Source of the DNA: Reticulitermes speratus
Lineage: Eukaryota > Arthropoda > Insecta > Blattodea > Rhinotermitidae
Direction: 5' to 3'
Length of the DNA stretch: 64,000 nt
NCBI GenBank assembly: GCA_021186555.1
Contig: JAJKFL010000005.1
Location: 8,893,178-8,957,177, forward strand
Position numbers and translations under genes: made by a program. Shown one piece after another: positions 10,857 to 20,425 of this stretch. Under the pieces are notes generated by a model, which made no database searches, was not told where the DNA came from, and was given only the letters and a program-made list of their open reading frames with translations. Each line of letters opens with the position of its first letter. The stretch's first letter is position 1.

Positions 10857-11524
10857 TTCATATCTGTCCGCCCAATTCACCAATTACTGGCAAAAAAAGT
10901 AACTCCAAACCATGAGTTACGCCTACATCACGGCTATCCCTGGGACACTAACTGCAATTCGGTGATCTCAGGAACGCAAATGACAACACCAAATTCCCGG
11001 GAACACGACTCATGAAGTCGGTGTCTCCGTCGGCGTTAATTAAGATATGATAAGCCCAGGGACGTAAAATACAAGATGGCGAGCCCAGGGACATGAATGA
11101 AGCACCCGTTTTATAAGATTCACTTGCACGGACTCGATGATGCAAGTTTCTCTGGTTCACTGTCTGACCTCGAATTGACCCGTCTTATCGGTACGTGCTA
11201 CGTGCAGCTTGGATTGTCGCTGTGTCAGTGTGGTTCTACTTTCCAAGACTCGTAACCGTGCGGAGAAACTTCTACACCTGAAACATGTTGAGGATATTCC
11301 TTCGCGGCAAATTTCTCAAAGGAAAGTATTTGTGACTTTCACACTGCTTGCGCAAGAACGCATAGTCTTCTAGCACTGTTTTCATTAATCTTATCCAATG
11401 TTAAGCCAGATTTATATTAAATAAATTTAACTGTATATTTTACTAAAAATGGGCTAATGTGTTGTTTCTGCACATTGAAAGTTTCTTTTGTCAAAATCAT
11501 TAAAGCGATTTTTTTATATTGCTT
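10857..11524. other. No recognisable feature
   Basis: Unique-looking sequence with short, unsupported open frames only. Confidence 0.4.
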
Positions 11525-11935
11525 TCACCGTGCATTTTCACTCACTATTCAGTTCACCAACAATACATTCAGCTTATACCACTCTACACAACAGCACGTG
11601 AAACAACACGCTTATAATCAACAACAATACAATACCATGATTCTGTGCATCAAGTGACCAACGCTGCTATTTTAAATCTTGACTTTAACTTATATGATAA
11701 AAGTCATAAGTTTTACAGTTTTATATATTTTACAAATTAAAATGTTTTATAACTTATTACTAAGACAAGTGTGCCCTTCGGGCCCTTTTAACATGCGATG
11801 TGAAGTGTAGTAGCTTGTTACCCCCCTGAAGATGGTCTACGGACCGAAACACGTGTAGGGGAATACATCGATACCAATAAAAACTGTAAAGTAGTTTATG
11901 TTTGTGCATTTGTTGGTTAACTGAACATTAAAGCG
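11525..11935 (+). mobile_element. Hammerhead-bearing inverted-repeat element, copy 3
   Basis: The left edge carries the minus-strand motifs CCGTGCATTTTCAC and TTCACCAACA. The right edge carries GTGCATTTGTTGGTTAACTG on the plus strand. Inside, GTGCCCTTCGGGCCC is followed by the hammerhead core annotated at 11822. The left arm has no hammerhead that I could see. Confidence 0.55.
11822..11861 (+). ncRNA. Candidate type-I hammerhead ribozyme
   Basis: Stem I CCCC (11822-11825) pairs with GGGG (11858-11861). The core is CTGAAGA (11826-11832), which fits CUGANGA. Stem II is GGUC/GGACC-type pairing (11834-11837 with 11842-11845) around a UACG loop. GAAA is 11846-11849. Stem III is the very short CACGTG (11850-11855), and the cleavage dinucleotide UA is 11856-11857. 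Every invariant core position is present. Very short stem III is a known property of hammerheads from Penelope-like elements, which may work as dimers. Confidence 0.7.
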
Positions 11936-11999
11936 ATATTTGTCTTTTACATCGGCATTATTAATTCTAAAAGGTTCTCACGATGGTATATAACATTGA

Positions 12000-12155
12000 G
12001 AACCAACTGTCTTTTGGACTTTGTCCATCGTCTTGGATAAAATATAAAATATAAAAAATCACAACGTTTCGGAAGATGGCTCTTCTTCCGAAACGTTGTG
12101 ATTTTTATATTTTATCCAAGACGATGGACAAAGTCCAAAAGACACGTGGTTCTCA
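12000..12155. mobile_element. Foldback (near-perfect inverted repeat)
   Basis: About 75-bp arms: AACCAACTGTCTTTTGGAC on the left corresponds to GTCCAAAAGACACGTGGTT on the right. They meet at TCGGAAGATGGCTCTTCTTC, with CCGAAACGTTGTG on each side. The centre resembles the hammerhead-type elements (GAAACGUUGU) but has no CUGANGA. Confidence 0.75.
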
Positions 12156-12345
12156 ATGGGCATTATTCTTTCTGAAAATATAAGAATTCCGTATAACTGT
12201 GAGCGGTGGATAAAGAATACTGAAACTCTTTGCTCGTAGGAAAATCAGTTGTAACAGTCCTCGATACGTTTAAGTCCTGTAGCATAAAAATACTTTGCAA
12301 TCCATTTCTGGAGAATGTCCCAGAAGGCAGAATCATTACTGTAGG

Positions 12346-13676
12346 TCTAACGACACTCTGGTGGGAACTGTTACACATGCGCAGCAGGTAATGTCTAACA
12401 ACGACACTCTGGTGGGAACTGTTACACATGCGCAGCAGGTAATGTCTAACAACGACACTCTGGTGGGAACTGTTACACATGCGCAGCAGGTAATGTCTAA
12501 CAACGACACTCTGGTGGAAACTGTTACACATGCGCAGCAAGTAATGTCTAACAACGACACTCTGGTGGAAACTGTTACACATGCGCAGCAGGTAATGTCT
12601 AACAACGACACTCTGGTGGAAACTGTTACACATGCGCAGCAAGTAATGTCTAACAACGACACTCTGGTGGAAACTGTTACACATGCGCAGCAGGTAATGT
12701 CTAACAACGACACTCTGGTGGAAACTGTTACACATGCGCAGCAGGTAATGTCTAACAACGACACTCTGGTGGAAACCGTTACACATGCGCAGCAAGTAAT
12801 GTCTAACAACGACACTCTGGTGGAAACTGTTACACATGCGCAGCAGGTAATGTCTAACAACGACACTCTGGTGGAAACTGTTACACATGCGCAGCAGGTA
12901 ATGTCTAACAACGACACTCTGGTGGAAACTGTTACACATGCGCAGCAAGTAATGTCTAACAACGACACTCTGGTGGAAACTGTTACACATGCGCAGCAGG
13001 TAATGTCTAACAACGACACTCTGGTGGAAACTGTTACACATGCGCAGCAGGTAATGTCTAACAACGACACTCTGGTGGAAACTGTTACACATGCGCAGCA
13101 GGTAATGTCTAACAACGACACTCTGGTGGAAACCGTTACACATGCGCAGCAAGTAATGTCTAACAACGACACTCTGGTGGAAACTGTTACACATGCGCAG
13201 CAGGTAATGTCTAACAACGACACTGGTGGAAACTGTTACACATGCGCAGCAGGTAATGTCTAACAACGACACTCTGGTGGAAACTGTTACACATGCGCAG
13301 CAGTAATGTCTAACAACGACACTGGTGAAAACTGTTACACATGCGCAGCAGGTAATGTCTAACAACGACACTCTGGTGGAAACTGTTACACATGCGCAGC
13401 AAGTATGTCTAACAACGACACTTGGTGGAAACTGTTACACATGCGCAGCAGGTAATGTCTAACAACGACACTCTGGTGGAAACTGTTACACATGCGCAGC
13501 AGGTAATGTCTAACAACGACACTCTGGTGGAAACTGTTACACATGCGCAGCAGGTAATGTCTAACAACGACACTCTGGTGGAAACTGTTACACATGCGCA
13601 GCAGGTAATGTCTAACAACGACACTCTGGTGGAAACTGTTACACATGCGCAGCAGGTAATGTCTAACAACGACACC
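12346..13676. repeat. Tandem array, 51-bp monomer, about 26 copies
   Basis: The monomer includes CGACACTCTGGTGGAAACTG, then TTACACATGCGCAGCAGGTA and ATGTCTAACAA. Copies are nearly identical. The variants are GGAACTGTT in the first few copies, CAAGTAATG in several, and small deletions near 13224, 13302 and 13405. Because 51 is a multiple of three, long open frames exist on both strands (322 codons plus; 402 and 295 codons minus). All consist of 17-residue repeats and are an arithmetic consequence of monomer length, not evidence of a protein. Confidence 0.95.
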
Positions 13677-14611
13677 TGAATGGAAAACATTGCAAACCCG
13701 CGCAGCTTCTGCTTCGAATTACCAGCACTCGAACGGAGAATACGAGTATTACAAATCTGCAGCAGTTCACGTGCTTCTACAGACACGTGGATTGCATGTC
13801 GTGACAGGGTCAGCGGGGTGCAAAGTGGCGCACGTGCATAACCTTGAGATTTTGACACCTAATAATTTATTAAATCAAACAATAAAAATCTACAACAACA
13901 AGAGTAAATTCGTACACTTTTGATCTTTTAGTCAAAGAATTAATTAAGAATTTTAGTTAAATAATAAACATGTTGCTGGCTTGTCTATCATTGATCGTTA
14001 AAAAATCTGGTCACGTGGCCTGTAGTTAATATGCTTCGCCTTGCAAAAAATGCCTGCCCTTTTAGCTGTCACCTCAATACAAAAGACCAGGTCTGACAGC
14101 CATTCGAAACACGGTGTTACATAAACTTGACTGCTGCTTCATGTTTCTAAGGTTCCGATGTAATGTTGGCCGCAGACGAACTATCCCGCGTGAATTGTTT
14201 TTTGTTCCACTGAGTCCCTCCAGGCAAATGCCGGGAATGTGCCTGAAGTTACGTTACGCTCGCCTCGCCCTTCGTTCTTCCTAATTAGTTATTCACCGAC
14301 GATCATTTGACGTTACACAATCTTAAGTTATTGGAAGAATAGTAGTATAAATTAGATAAACCTGAATCCAACAAAATGCGTCTCGAATTTGCGAAGGTCA
14401 CAACTAGCCAGACACTTTCGTTGTGTGCTATTGCTAAGTAGCCGTGTAAGGCGGCAACTTGTTCTACATTGCAGTACTGCGGGTCACCGGTACATCCGGT
14501 AAAATGTTGTTACTCTGGACTCGTTAAAGTGCTCAGAATTTAAACTGTAAGGTACCTATATTTACCTCACGCATTACGTATGAGGGAGGGGGGAGTGAAT
14601 ATAATATCCAT
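13677..14611. other. Mostly featureless; possible SINE tail at about 14195-14260
   Basis: CTCCAGGCAAATGCCGGGAA (14219) is a motif shared with the SINE relic at 6380. Nothing else is recognised. Confidence 0.35.
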
Positions 14612-14920
14612 TCATTTCGTAGTCTTTCTCGCGACAGGTCCATTGCCTCTTTCAAAGCGAATTCTCCATACAGATCGATCTAGTGCTTCCTCTTTCAGTT
14701 TCCAGTATCCTCCCGTTTCCTTAAGGTCATCCAGTAGCTGCTTCCGTCTTCTCCCTCGTCTTCCCGTCACTTCTAGCCTTCTCTCTAACTTTCCTTCAGT
14801 AACGTATTTTACAAGGCAGTTCCTACGCAAGATGTGACCAATCCTCTTAGCCTTCCTTCTTCTTATTGTACGGAGGACATTCGTATTCTCCGTGACTCTA
14901 TGTAATATATCTTCATCCAT
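14612..14920 (-). pseudogene. LINE C-terminal relic
   Basis: A minus-strand frame of 102 codons reads IRRRKAKRIGHILRRNCLVK, a glycine/arginine-rich GRRGRRRKQLLDDLKE, then KLKEEALDRSVWRIRFERG. It is clearly homologous to the plus-strand copy ending at 18434. This is the tail after the RT domain of an insect LINE. No RT motifs are present. Confidence 0.75.
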
Positions 14921-15220
14921 ATATTAAATTTATTTTCTGTAATACTGACGTCACGCTGTAATTCATTTTGGTTTAATAGAACGACTCCACTTAATGTAAT
15001 TTTAAATTGGCCTCACAGCCCAGAACAGTAGCTCTCATCCTTTGTTGCACTGTCATGAAGGTTTGGACAGAAACATAACAGCTGTCCTTGACACAAGTCT
15101 AGAATTTTCTATATTATAGCCTACGCAGGAAAGTTCATTATGCAATGACGCACATACAGTTTTTATGAATTAATTGAAATATACAGGGCCCAAAGTTTAT
15201 AGTGGCTATATTTGGTCACT

Positions 15221-15484
15221 GCCGATCCCAGTGGCCGTTCGGTCTAAGGCGTGGGTCTGCGGCCGCTCGCTTACTAGGATTGTGGGTTCGAATCCCACCG
15301 GTGGCATGGATGTCTGTCTCTTGTGAGTGTTGTGTGTTGTCAGGTAGAGGTCTGTGCGACGGGCTGGTCACTCGTCCAGAGGAGTCCTACCGACTGTGGT
15401 GTGTCGGAGTGTGTTCGTGAAGCCTCGAAAAATGAGGCGGCCTAGGCCCCCAAGGGGCTGTCGAGCCATTGGAAAAAAAAAAAA
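15221..15484 (+). mobile_element. tRNA-derived SINE, family B, with 13-bp target duplication
   Basis: 264 bp bounded by ATATTTGGTCACT at 15208-15220 and 15485-15497. The head contains CAGTGGCCGTTCGGTCTAAG (box A-like) and GTGGGTTCGAATCCCAC (T-arm/box B). The body ends with GCCCCCAAGGGGCTGTCGAG and a poly(A) tail. The copy at 34510-34773 is the same length in the opposite orientation. Confidence 0.9.
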
Positions 15485-15789
15485 ATATTTGGTCACTTCA
15501 CAGACAGCGTTTGATGACAGCAGGCAGCCCAGCGCTCGCCACTATTGTCATTTGACATGAGTTAGGTTCACGTGTTTTGTTTCAGTATTTCAATACTAGG
15601 TTTTCACTCATTATATCTAAAGCATGTGCTGGGAAGTTTCACTTCAATGACGAAATGCTTCCCTCTGTTCCGAGATATCTAACAAGAATGCTGTTCGTTG
15701 TGCGTCTAAGTTCTGCAGGTGAAAATGAAGACACCACAACCTGAATGTTTTGTCTTCATATGGTCTTCAGTTCGAGGAATATTATTATC

Positions 15790-16480
15790 CTTATTATCCT
15801 TTAACATGCCCAATAAGTAAAAACCGCACGGGTTCAGCTGGGGCGAAAGATGAGGCCACAATATCTTGTTTACTATTTTGTCGCCAAATATTTTATCTCA
15901 ACATTGCGCAGAATTAATTGATAAGACTGCAGTCAAACACAGTTATATTTATTGTGTAACAATACCCTGTTAACAATAAGCTACATGTTTCGGCCCAAGC
16001 AGAACAACGTCAATCTCTGTATAAAAATACGAAAGGAAATAAAATCGTTATTCCTTACATATATATATTTAGTGTATATGACCCATTTATTCAAATATTG
16101 TATAGAAATTTTGCAGTCTGAACTGTTGCACTACCTTTCGGGGGGGGGGGGGGGGAAATAAGCGTTTTTTTGTATTTGGGCAGGTGAACGTAAAGTTTGA
16201 CAACCCGTGTAACACGGGTGGGAATATCTGATCTGAAGAAAACAATAGGCCCAATAATTACAGTCGCACAGATAGCACACCACACACTAAACTGAACGTC
16301 ATGTGATGGCATTTCGTGGACTAACATAGCATTTTCTGCAGATAAGTAACTGTTATTATGACATTTCACACATTCACAGAGATAAAACCACCAAGCTTCA
16401 TCGCTAAACACAACGTATGTGGAGTATCTTTCTCCATCTTGAACCGCATGAAGGTAACAGTTCGAACAATTCACTATTGC
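15790..16480 (-). pseudogene. Mariner-like (DUF4817-type) transposase relic
   Basis: Minus strand 16474-16200 encodes VVFSDEAWWFYLCECVKC and then a block ending in SVWCAICATVIIGPIVFF. This matches the first catalytic Asp region and the following WCGVxxxxIIGPxFF strand of the transposase at 48801. Near 15790-15870 the minus strand encodes PHLSPQLNPCGFYLLGMLKD, which corresponds to SPDxxPxDFFLWGxxKD with the catalytic D changed. The pieces are separated by unrelated DNA including a G17 run (about 16139-16155). It is clearly dead. Confidence 0.65.
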
Positions 16481-17054
16481 TTCGCGATCTGTTGGTAGAG
16501 ATCGTGAACCACATTAACACAATAGATAAATACAGTCTCACACAACTGTTTTACTATAAAAATAATAGATTCTGATTTTATACAATTGTTACTTGTTTCG
16601 ACACTATGGGTTCATCGTCAGGCTTATTAAAATGTGTAAAAGGAGCTAGTTGTGTATCGTTACATTTATCATTCCATGGACTGAGATCTTATCCTTAAAA
16701 ATCACATTATAATTTTATTAGTTTATTTAAAAATATCTATGTAATATTTATGCAAGATCAACATGCCCTTCGGACAAACTATAAAAACCATAAGTTTGAA
16801 TTGAAAATAAAATAAAAGAAAAATAAGGCCAGTTTCTCTTTCAAAATACAACACGTTGAATAAAGAAAGGATTTTATAAGTTTTTAATATAATCCCAAAT
16901 GTTCAAAAATTTTAACGTCACTTTTAAATACGCAAAATTTTGCTGTCAATAAAAAAATCAGTTCTATAAACGTAACTTTAGGCATAATTTATAAAGCCAC
17001 AATGAGATGAATTTTCAACAAAATTAATAAAATTGTAATTTGATAGTAAGGATG
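16481..17054. other. Mostly featureless; decayed hammerhead-like core near 16588-16628 (minus)
   Basis: The minus strand reads CCTGACGATGAACCCATAGT and then GTCGAAACAAGT. The CUGACGA and GAAA cores are present but stem I is not evident. The rest is AT-rich. Confidence 0.4.
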
Positions 17055-17345
17055 ACATTTCATCACACATTTCTTAAACCAACAAAATACACACTTCTTA
17101 TTTATTTTACAATACAATTTTTACAGTAAAATCAGTCTAACATGTTTCGGTTCCCTATTTTGGGACCATCATCAGGGACCCATATCGTGAATTACACAAA
17201 ATCATGATATGGGTCCCTGATGATGGTCCCAAAATAGGGAACCGAAACATGTTGGACTGATTTTACTGTAAAAAATTGTATTGCATAATAAATAAGAAGT
17301 GTGCATTTTGTTGGTTTAAGAAATGTGTGATCGAATGAAAATGCA
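17055..17345. mobile_element. Hammerhead-bearing near-perfect palindrome, copy 4
   Basis: Arms of about 130 bp run from TTTCATCACACATTTCTTAA (left) to TTAAGAAATGTGTGATCGAA (right). Both arms contain the ACCAACAAAATACACAC / GTGTGCATTTTGTTGGTTT motif and a full core CTGATGATGG...CCGAAACATGTT. The only asymmetric centre is about 30 bp around 17190-17205. The right end continues into AAAATGCACGGTATG, a motif shared with copy 2. Confidence 0.7.
17213..17257 (+). ncRNA. Candidate type-I hammerhead ribozyme (right arm)
   Basis: Stem I GTCC (17213-17216) pairs with GGAC (17254-17257). The core CTGATGA is 17217-17223. Stem II GGTCCC (17225-17230) pairs with GGG-A-ACC (17237-17243) with one bulged A. 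GAAA is 17244-17247. A minimal stem III CATG (17248-17251) is followed by the UU cleavage site. The opposite arm (about 17143-17187, minus strand) has the same core with one stem-I mismatch. Confidence 0.65.
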
Positions 17346-17912
17346 CGGTATGAACAATATAAAGATTACATTTCAATCCATGGAATGATAACTGTAATAA
17401 TACACAATTAGCCTCCTTTTACGTATGTTTATAAGCCCGACAATCGATGGCGTCAAAACATGTAGCAATTTCATAAAAACAAAATCTATTGTTTTTATAA
17501 TAAAATGCTTTTGTTAGACTGTATTTCTGTGTTGCATTAATATTTTATGAGACGCAACGATATGTCTTCCATTAAGATAGAGAACCACAGTTGTCTTACA
17601 GGGATGTAAATGCAGTTGGTACTACTGATAATGCGGACACGACCGTTTTGTGCAAGTCGAATCAACGGCTTTCTTGGATATGTCTCCAATCCAACACCAG
17701 TTTCATCTAGCTTTCCTCAGACATCACGTGTTCTCTTCCTGTCTAGAATTAAATTTATTACTCGAGATGTTTTCACGTATCCGAAAATTATTTTCGTGTT
17801 TGCAACATGCACGTCAGTAAACTTTCGTCTGAATTTACGATGACACTTCCTGTGTGATCCATATTTAGCATCATATGCATCGTACTGTACACGTGAATTT
17901 GAATCCAGATTG

Positions 17913-18434
17913 CCATGGCAAAAGCAGCGTTCAACAAGAAGAAGACTCCTTTCACCCCCAAATAGGACTTAAATTTAAGGAAGAAACTAGTAAAGTGCTA
18001 CATTTGGAGCATAGCTTTGTATGGTGCTGAAACGTGGACACTTCGGAAAATAGATCAGAAGTATCTGGAAAGTTTTGAAATGTGGTGCTGGAGAAGGATG
18101 GAGAAGATCAGTTGGGCGGATAATGTGAGAAATGAAGAAGTATTACTTAAGAGTCAATGACAGGAATATCCTACAATAAATAAAAAGAAGAAAGGCTAAC
18201 TGGATTGGTCACATCTTGCGTAGGAACTGCCTTCTGAAACACGTGATTGAAGGAAAGTTAGAAGGAAGGATAGAAATGACGGGACGACGAGGGAGAAGAC
18301 GTAAGCAGCTACTGGATGGCCGTAAGGAAGAGAGAAGATACTGTAAATTGAAAGAGGAAGCACTAGATCGCACTCTGTGGAGAACTCGCTTTGGAAGAGG
18401 CTATGTACCTGTCGTAAGACAGACTACAGAATGA
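17913..18434 (+). pseudogene. LINE 3' coding relic (RT tail to C terminus)
   Basis: Plus strand in shifting frames: KCYIWSIALYGAETWTLRK, then FEMWCWRRMEKISW, then IGH(I)LRRNCLLKHVIEGK-like sequence, GRRGRRRKQLLDG and EEALDRTLWRTRFGRGY. This is the order seen at the end of insect LINE ORF2 proteins (LYGxETW, WxWRRMxxIxW, GHxLRRN). Several stops and frameshifts interrupt it. Confidence 0.8.
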
Positions 18435-18644
18435 ATGAATACATCGTACGAAGCACGCAGTGTTGGAATTGTATTCCCATTGCGACTGAAGACTCGCTGA
18501 CGTCATGACCACAGACACAACAGTCTCCGAGACTGACCGGGTTTAGGCGGCTCGCTGAGTCAGCCAAGTTCCCTGCGTTTAGGTAACCGACAGGAAGTGA
18601 CCAATGATTTGGGCCGGATAAACTACGGACCCTAGACGTTATAT

Positions 18645-18895
18645 AAAAGGTCACCCCATGACACCTGCGCAGGCACAGAGGGGAGGCGGAGGTATAGCTC
18701 CTACCCATTCACAACCAGTACTAGAAGGAGGTGGGTGGTCAGCACCACGCTCCGGCCGCTTACCACCAGGAAATACCAAGCACACATTGTACAGGAGACT
18801 GGGTGGGCCTTGGGGCCGGTCTGGACGGCATGAAAAATCTCACACCACCAGGATTCGATCCCCGGACCGTCTAGCCCGTAGCGAGTCGCTCTATA
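18645..18895 (-). mobile_element. SINE, family A (minus)
   Basis: The right side, read on the minus strand, carries the tRNA-like head (GAGCGACTCGCTACGGGCTA; box B GGGGATCGAATCC). The left side carries the family's 3' end with GGCACAGAGGGGAGG. Compared with 2735-3010 it is full length or nearly so. No target duplication was recognised. Confidence 0.75.
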
Positions 18896-18908
18896 CATAC
18901 TGTATATA

Positions 18909-19216
18909 GAGTAGGCCCTCGATTTAACGGACTAATTGGGGGGAAGGGGTGTCCGCTGTTGTCGAAAGTCCATTAAATCGAATGTATTTTAAAAACGTAT
19001 ATTAATAACGAACTTACAATGTACAGGATGTATTAAAATGTTATTATAATGTATAAGTATGAATAAAATGTACATTGAGTAATTTATACACGCCACTAAA
19101 ACATGTGTTAAAAATATAAAAAATAAATTTACGACAGGAACCAAAATTAATTTTAATTAAACACGTCAAATTTTTAGTCCGTTAAATCCGAAGTCCGTTA
19201 AATCGAGGGCCTACTG
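18909..19216. mobile_element. MITE with pogo/Tigger-type ends, TA duplication
   Basis: Terminal inverted repeats: left GAGTAGGCCCTCGATTTAAC, right (reverse complement) CAGTAGGCCCTCGATTTAAC, flanked by TA (18907-18908, 19217-19218). Subterminal AGTCCGTTAAAT copies occur inside both ends. It is 308 bp long, AT-rich and non-coding. Confidence 0.85.
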
Positions 19217-19446
19217 TATGGACATTTTGTTGTCTGGTAACCATGGCTAGTGACTTGCGGTCGTCTCACACGCCCACGCACCGGCTGAATTCCCCGTTGT
19301 TTATGCGGAGTCGGTGAACCATCTGGAGTCTAGCGAATGCGAATTTTGTGAATTTCGCACGACCCATAAAGAATACAGCTGTTGAAGGATGTCATGTGAC
19401 TGCGGACACTTTACAAGACAGGCTATGCAGGTATAAACGAAATATT

Positions 19447-19600
19447 GAGGCGCGTTCGCGTAACCATTGTTACTAGGTACAATATAATACGGCACAAGCG
19501 CTTTGCATGCTGGATAACTAAGGCTACAAACACACACACACTCAGAATATGTAATACTTATTGCTTATCCACAGCAACTATGGTTACGCGAACGTGCCTC
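19447..19600. mobile_element. MITE with 27-bp terminal inverted repeats
   Basis: Left end GAGGCGCGTTCGCGTAACCA, right end TGGTTACGCGAACGTGCCTC, flanked by AATATT on each side. The interior (AACTAAGGCTACA...CTCAGAATATGTAATACTTA) is shared with 4168-4310. Non-coding. Confidence 0.8.
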
Positions 19601-19946
19601 AATATTACGTTTTTACGTACATTGCCTGTGCTGTTTGGCTATTGAGTTGAAGACGGCAAATAAGAAAAATAGAAATATTTTCAAAACGATTATTTGAATG
19701 CTGTAAAAACAAAAAATGAAAAGAACTGCGTTGTACGGGACACAGAATAGAGGCACCTGAGTTCCTAATAACCATGGTCAATTTTGCCCCCCCCCCCCCC
19801 CAAATGTTATTATCCAAGTTGCACATATGTTCCCACGTTAATCCAAGAAGTGTCATTACATGGTGTTACATTTGGTGTGTAGTTCGCTATAAGTGCAACC
19901 AGAATATTTGGGCCCATTTTTTCTGAGACCGTAAGTCCACACTGAT

Positions 19947-20135
19947 ATCAATATAGTCTTCTCGGGCGCACAGCCGCGTCAATTCGTTTGAATACAACGT
20001 TTCGGGGACTAGCTCCGTCCCCATCCTCAGGCAAAACTGAGATCAGTTTTGCCTGAGGATGGGGACGGAGCTAGTCCCCGAAACGTTGTATTCAAACGAA
20101 TTGACGCGGCTGTGCGCCCGAGAAGACTATATTGA
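19947..20135. mobile_element. Foldback with hammerhead-like core, type F
   Basis: Nearly perfect 93-bp arms begin TCAATATAGTCTTCTCGGGC and meet at AAAACTGAGATCAGTTTT. Each arm has CTGAGGATGGGGACGGAGCT followed by AGTCCCCGAAACGTTGTA. That is CUGANGA, a 6-bp stem II (GGGGAC/GUCCCC) and GAAA, then a possible short stem III and UA. Stem I next to the core pairs poorly. Copies are at 44354-44613 and, truncated, at 38595-38690. The flank ATTGAATCATGTCGCCGCGA is also shared. Confidence 0.75.
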
Positions 20136-20324
20136 ATCATGTCGCCGCGAAAGTTTTAAAACGTATATCACACTGATATGTTACACATATTCTGTCACCA
20201 TTCTTTGAACACCTTTTTCTATTACTAGAGAACCCACGCCTTTTTTTCCGCAAGACAGTGCAGAAGCGCTCGGCGTTTTAATTACCGCTTGCTAAAATGT
20301 GTAATTCAATTCAATATCGTACCA

Positions 20325-20425
20325 TCGTAGCACAATATAATCATCCCGACTGCTTTCTTTAAGATCGTGTTCAAGGCGAGAATCTTTGCTATACACGTTA
20401 TCCTTTAACATGCCCCAGAACACTA
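20325..20425 (-). pseudogene. Mariner-like transposase C-terminal relic
   Basis: The minus strand encodes VFWGMLKDNVYSKDSRLEHD, equivalent to the FFLWGYVKDRIYATKVRDL segment of the transposase at 48801. About 30 codons are preserved. Confidence 0.5.

Noticed and set aside
12163..13371. Long open frames (up to 402 codons) across the 51-bp array as a repetitive protein gene
   Set aside because: Frames are open on both strands because the monomer is 51 bp without stops in most frames. Adjacent monomers carry frame-breaking indels, and there is no signal, start context or splice evidence.
15221..15310. tRNA gene suggested by GTGGGTTCGAATCCCAC
   Set aside because: The acceptor and anticodon stems do not form, and the piece is the head of a SINE with poly(A) tail and target duplications.
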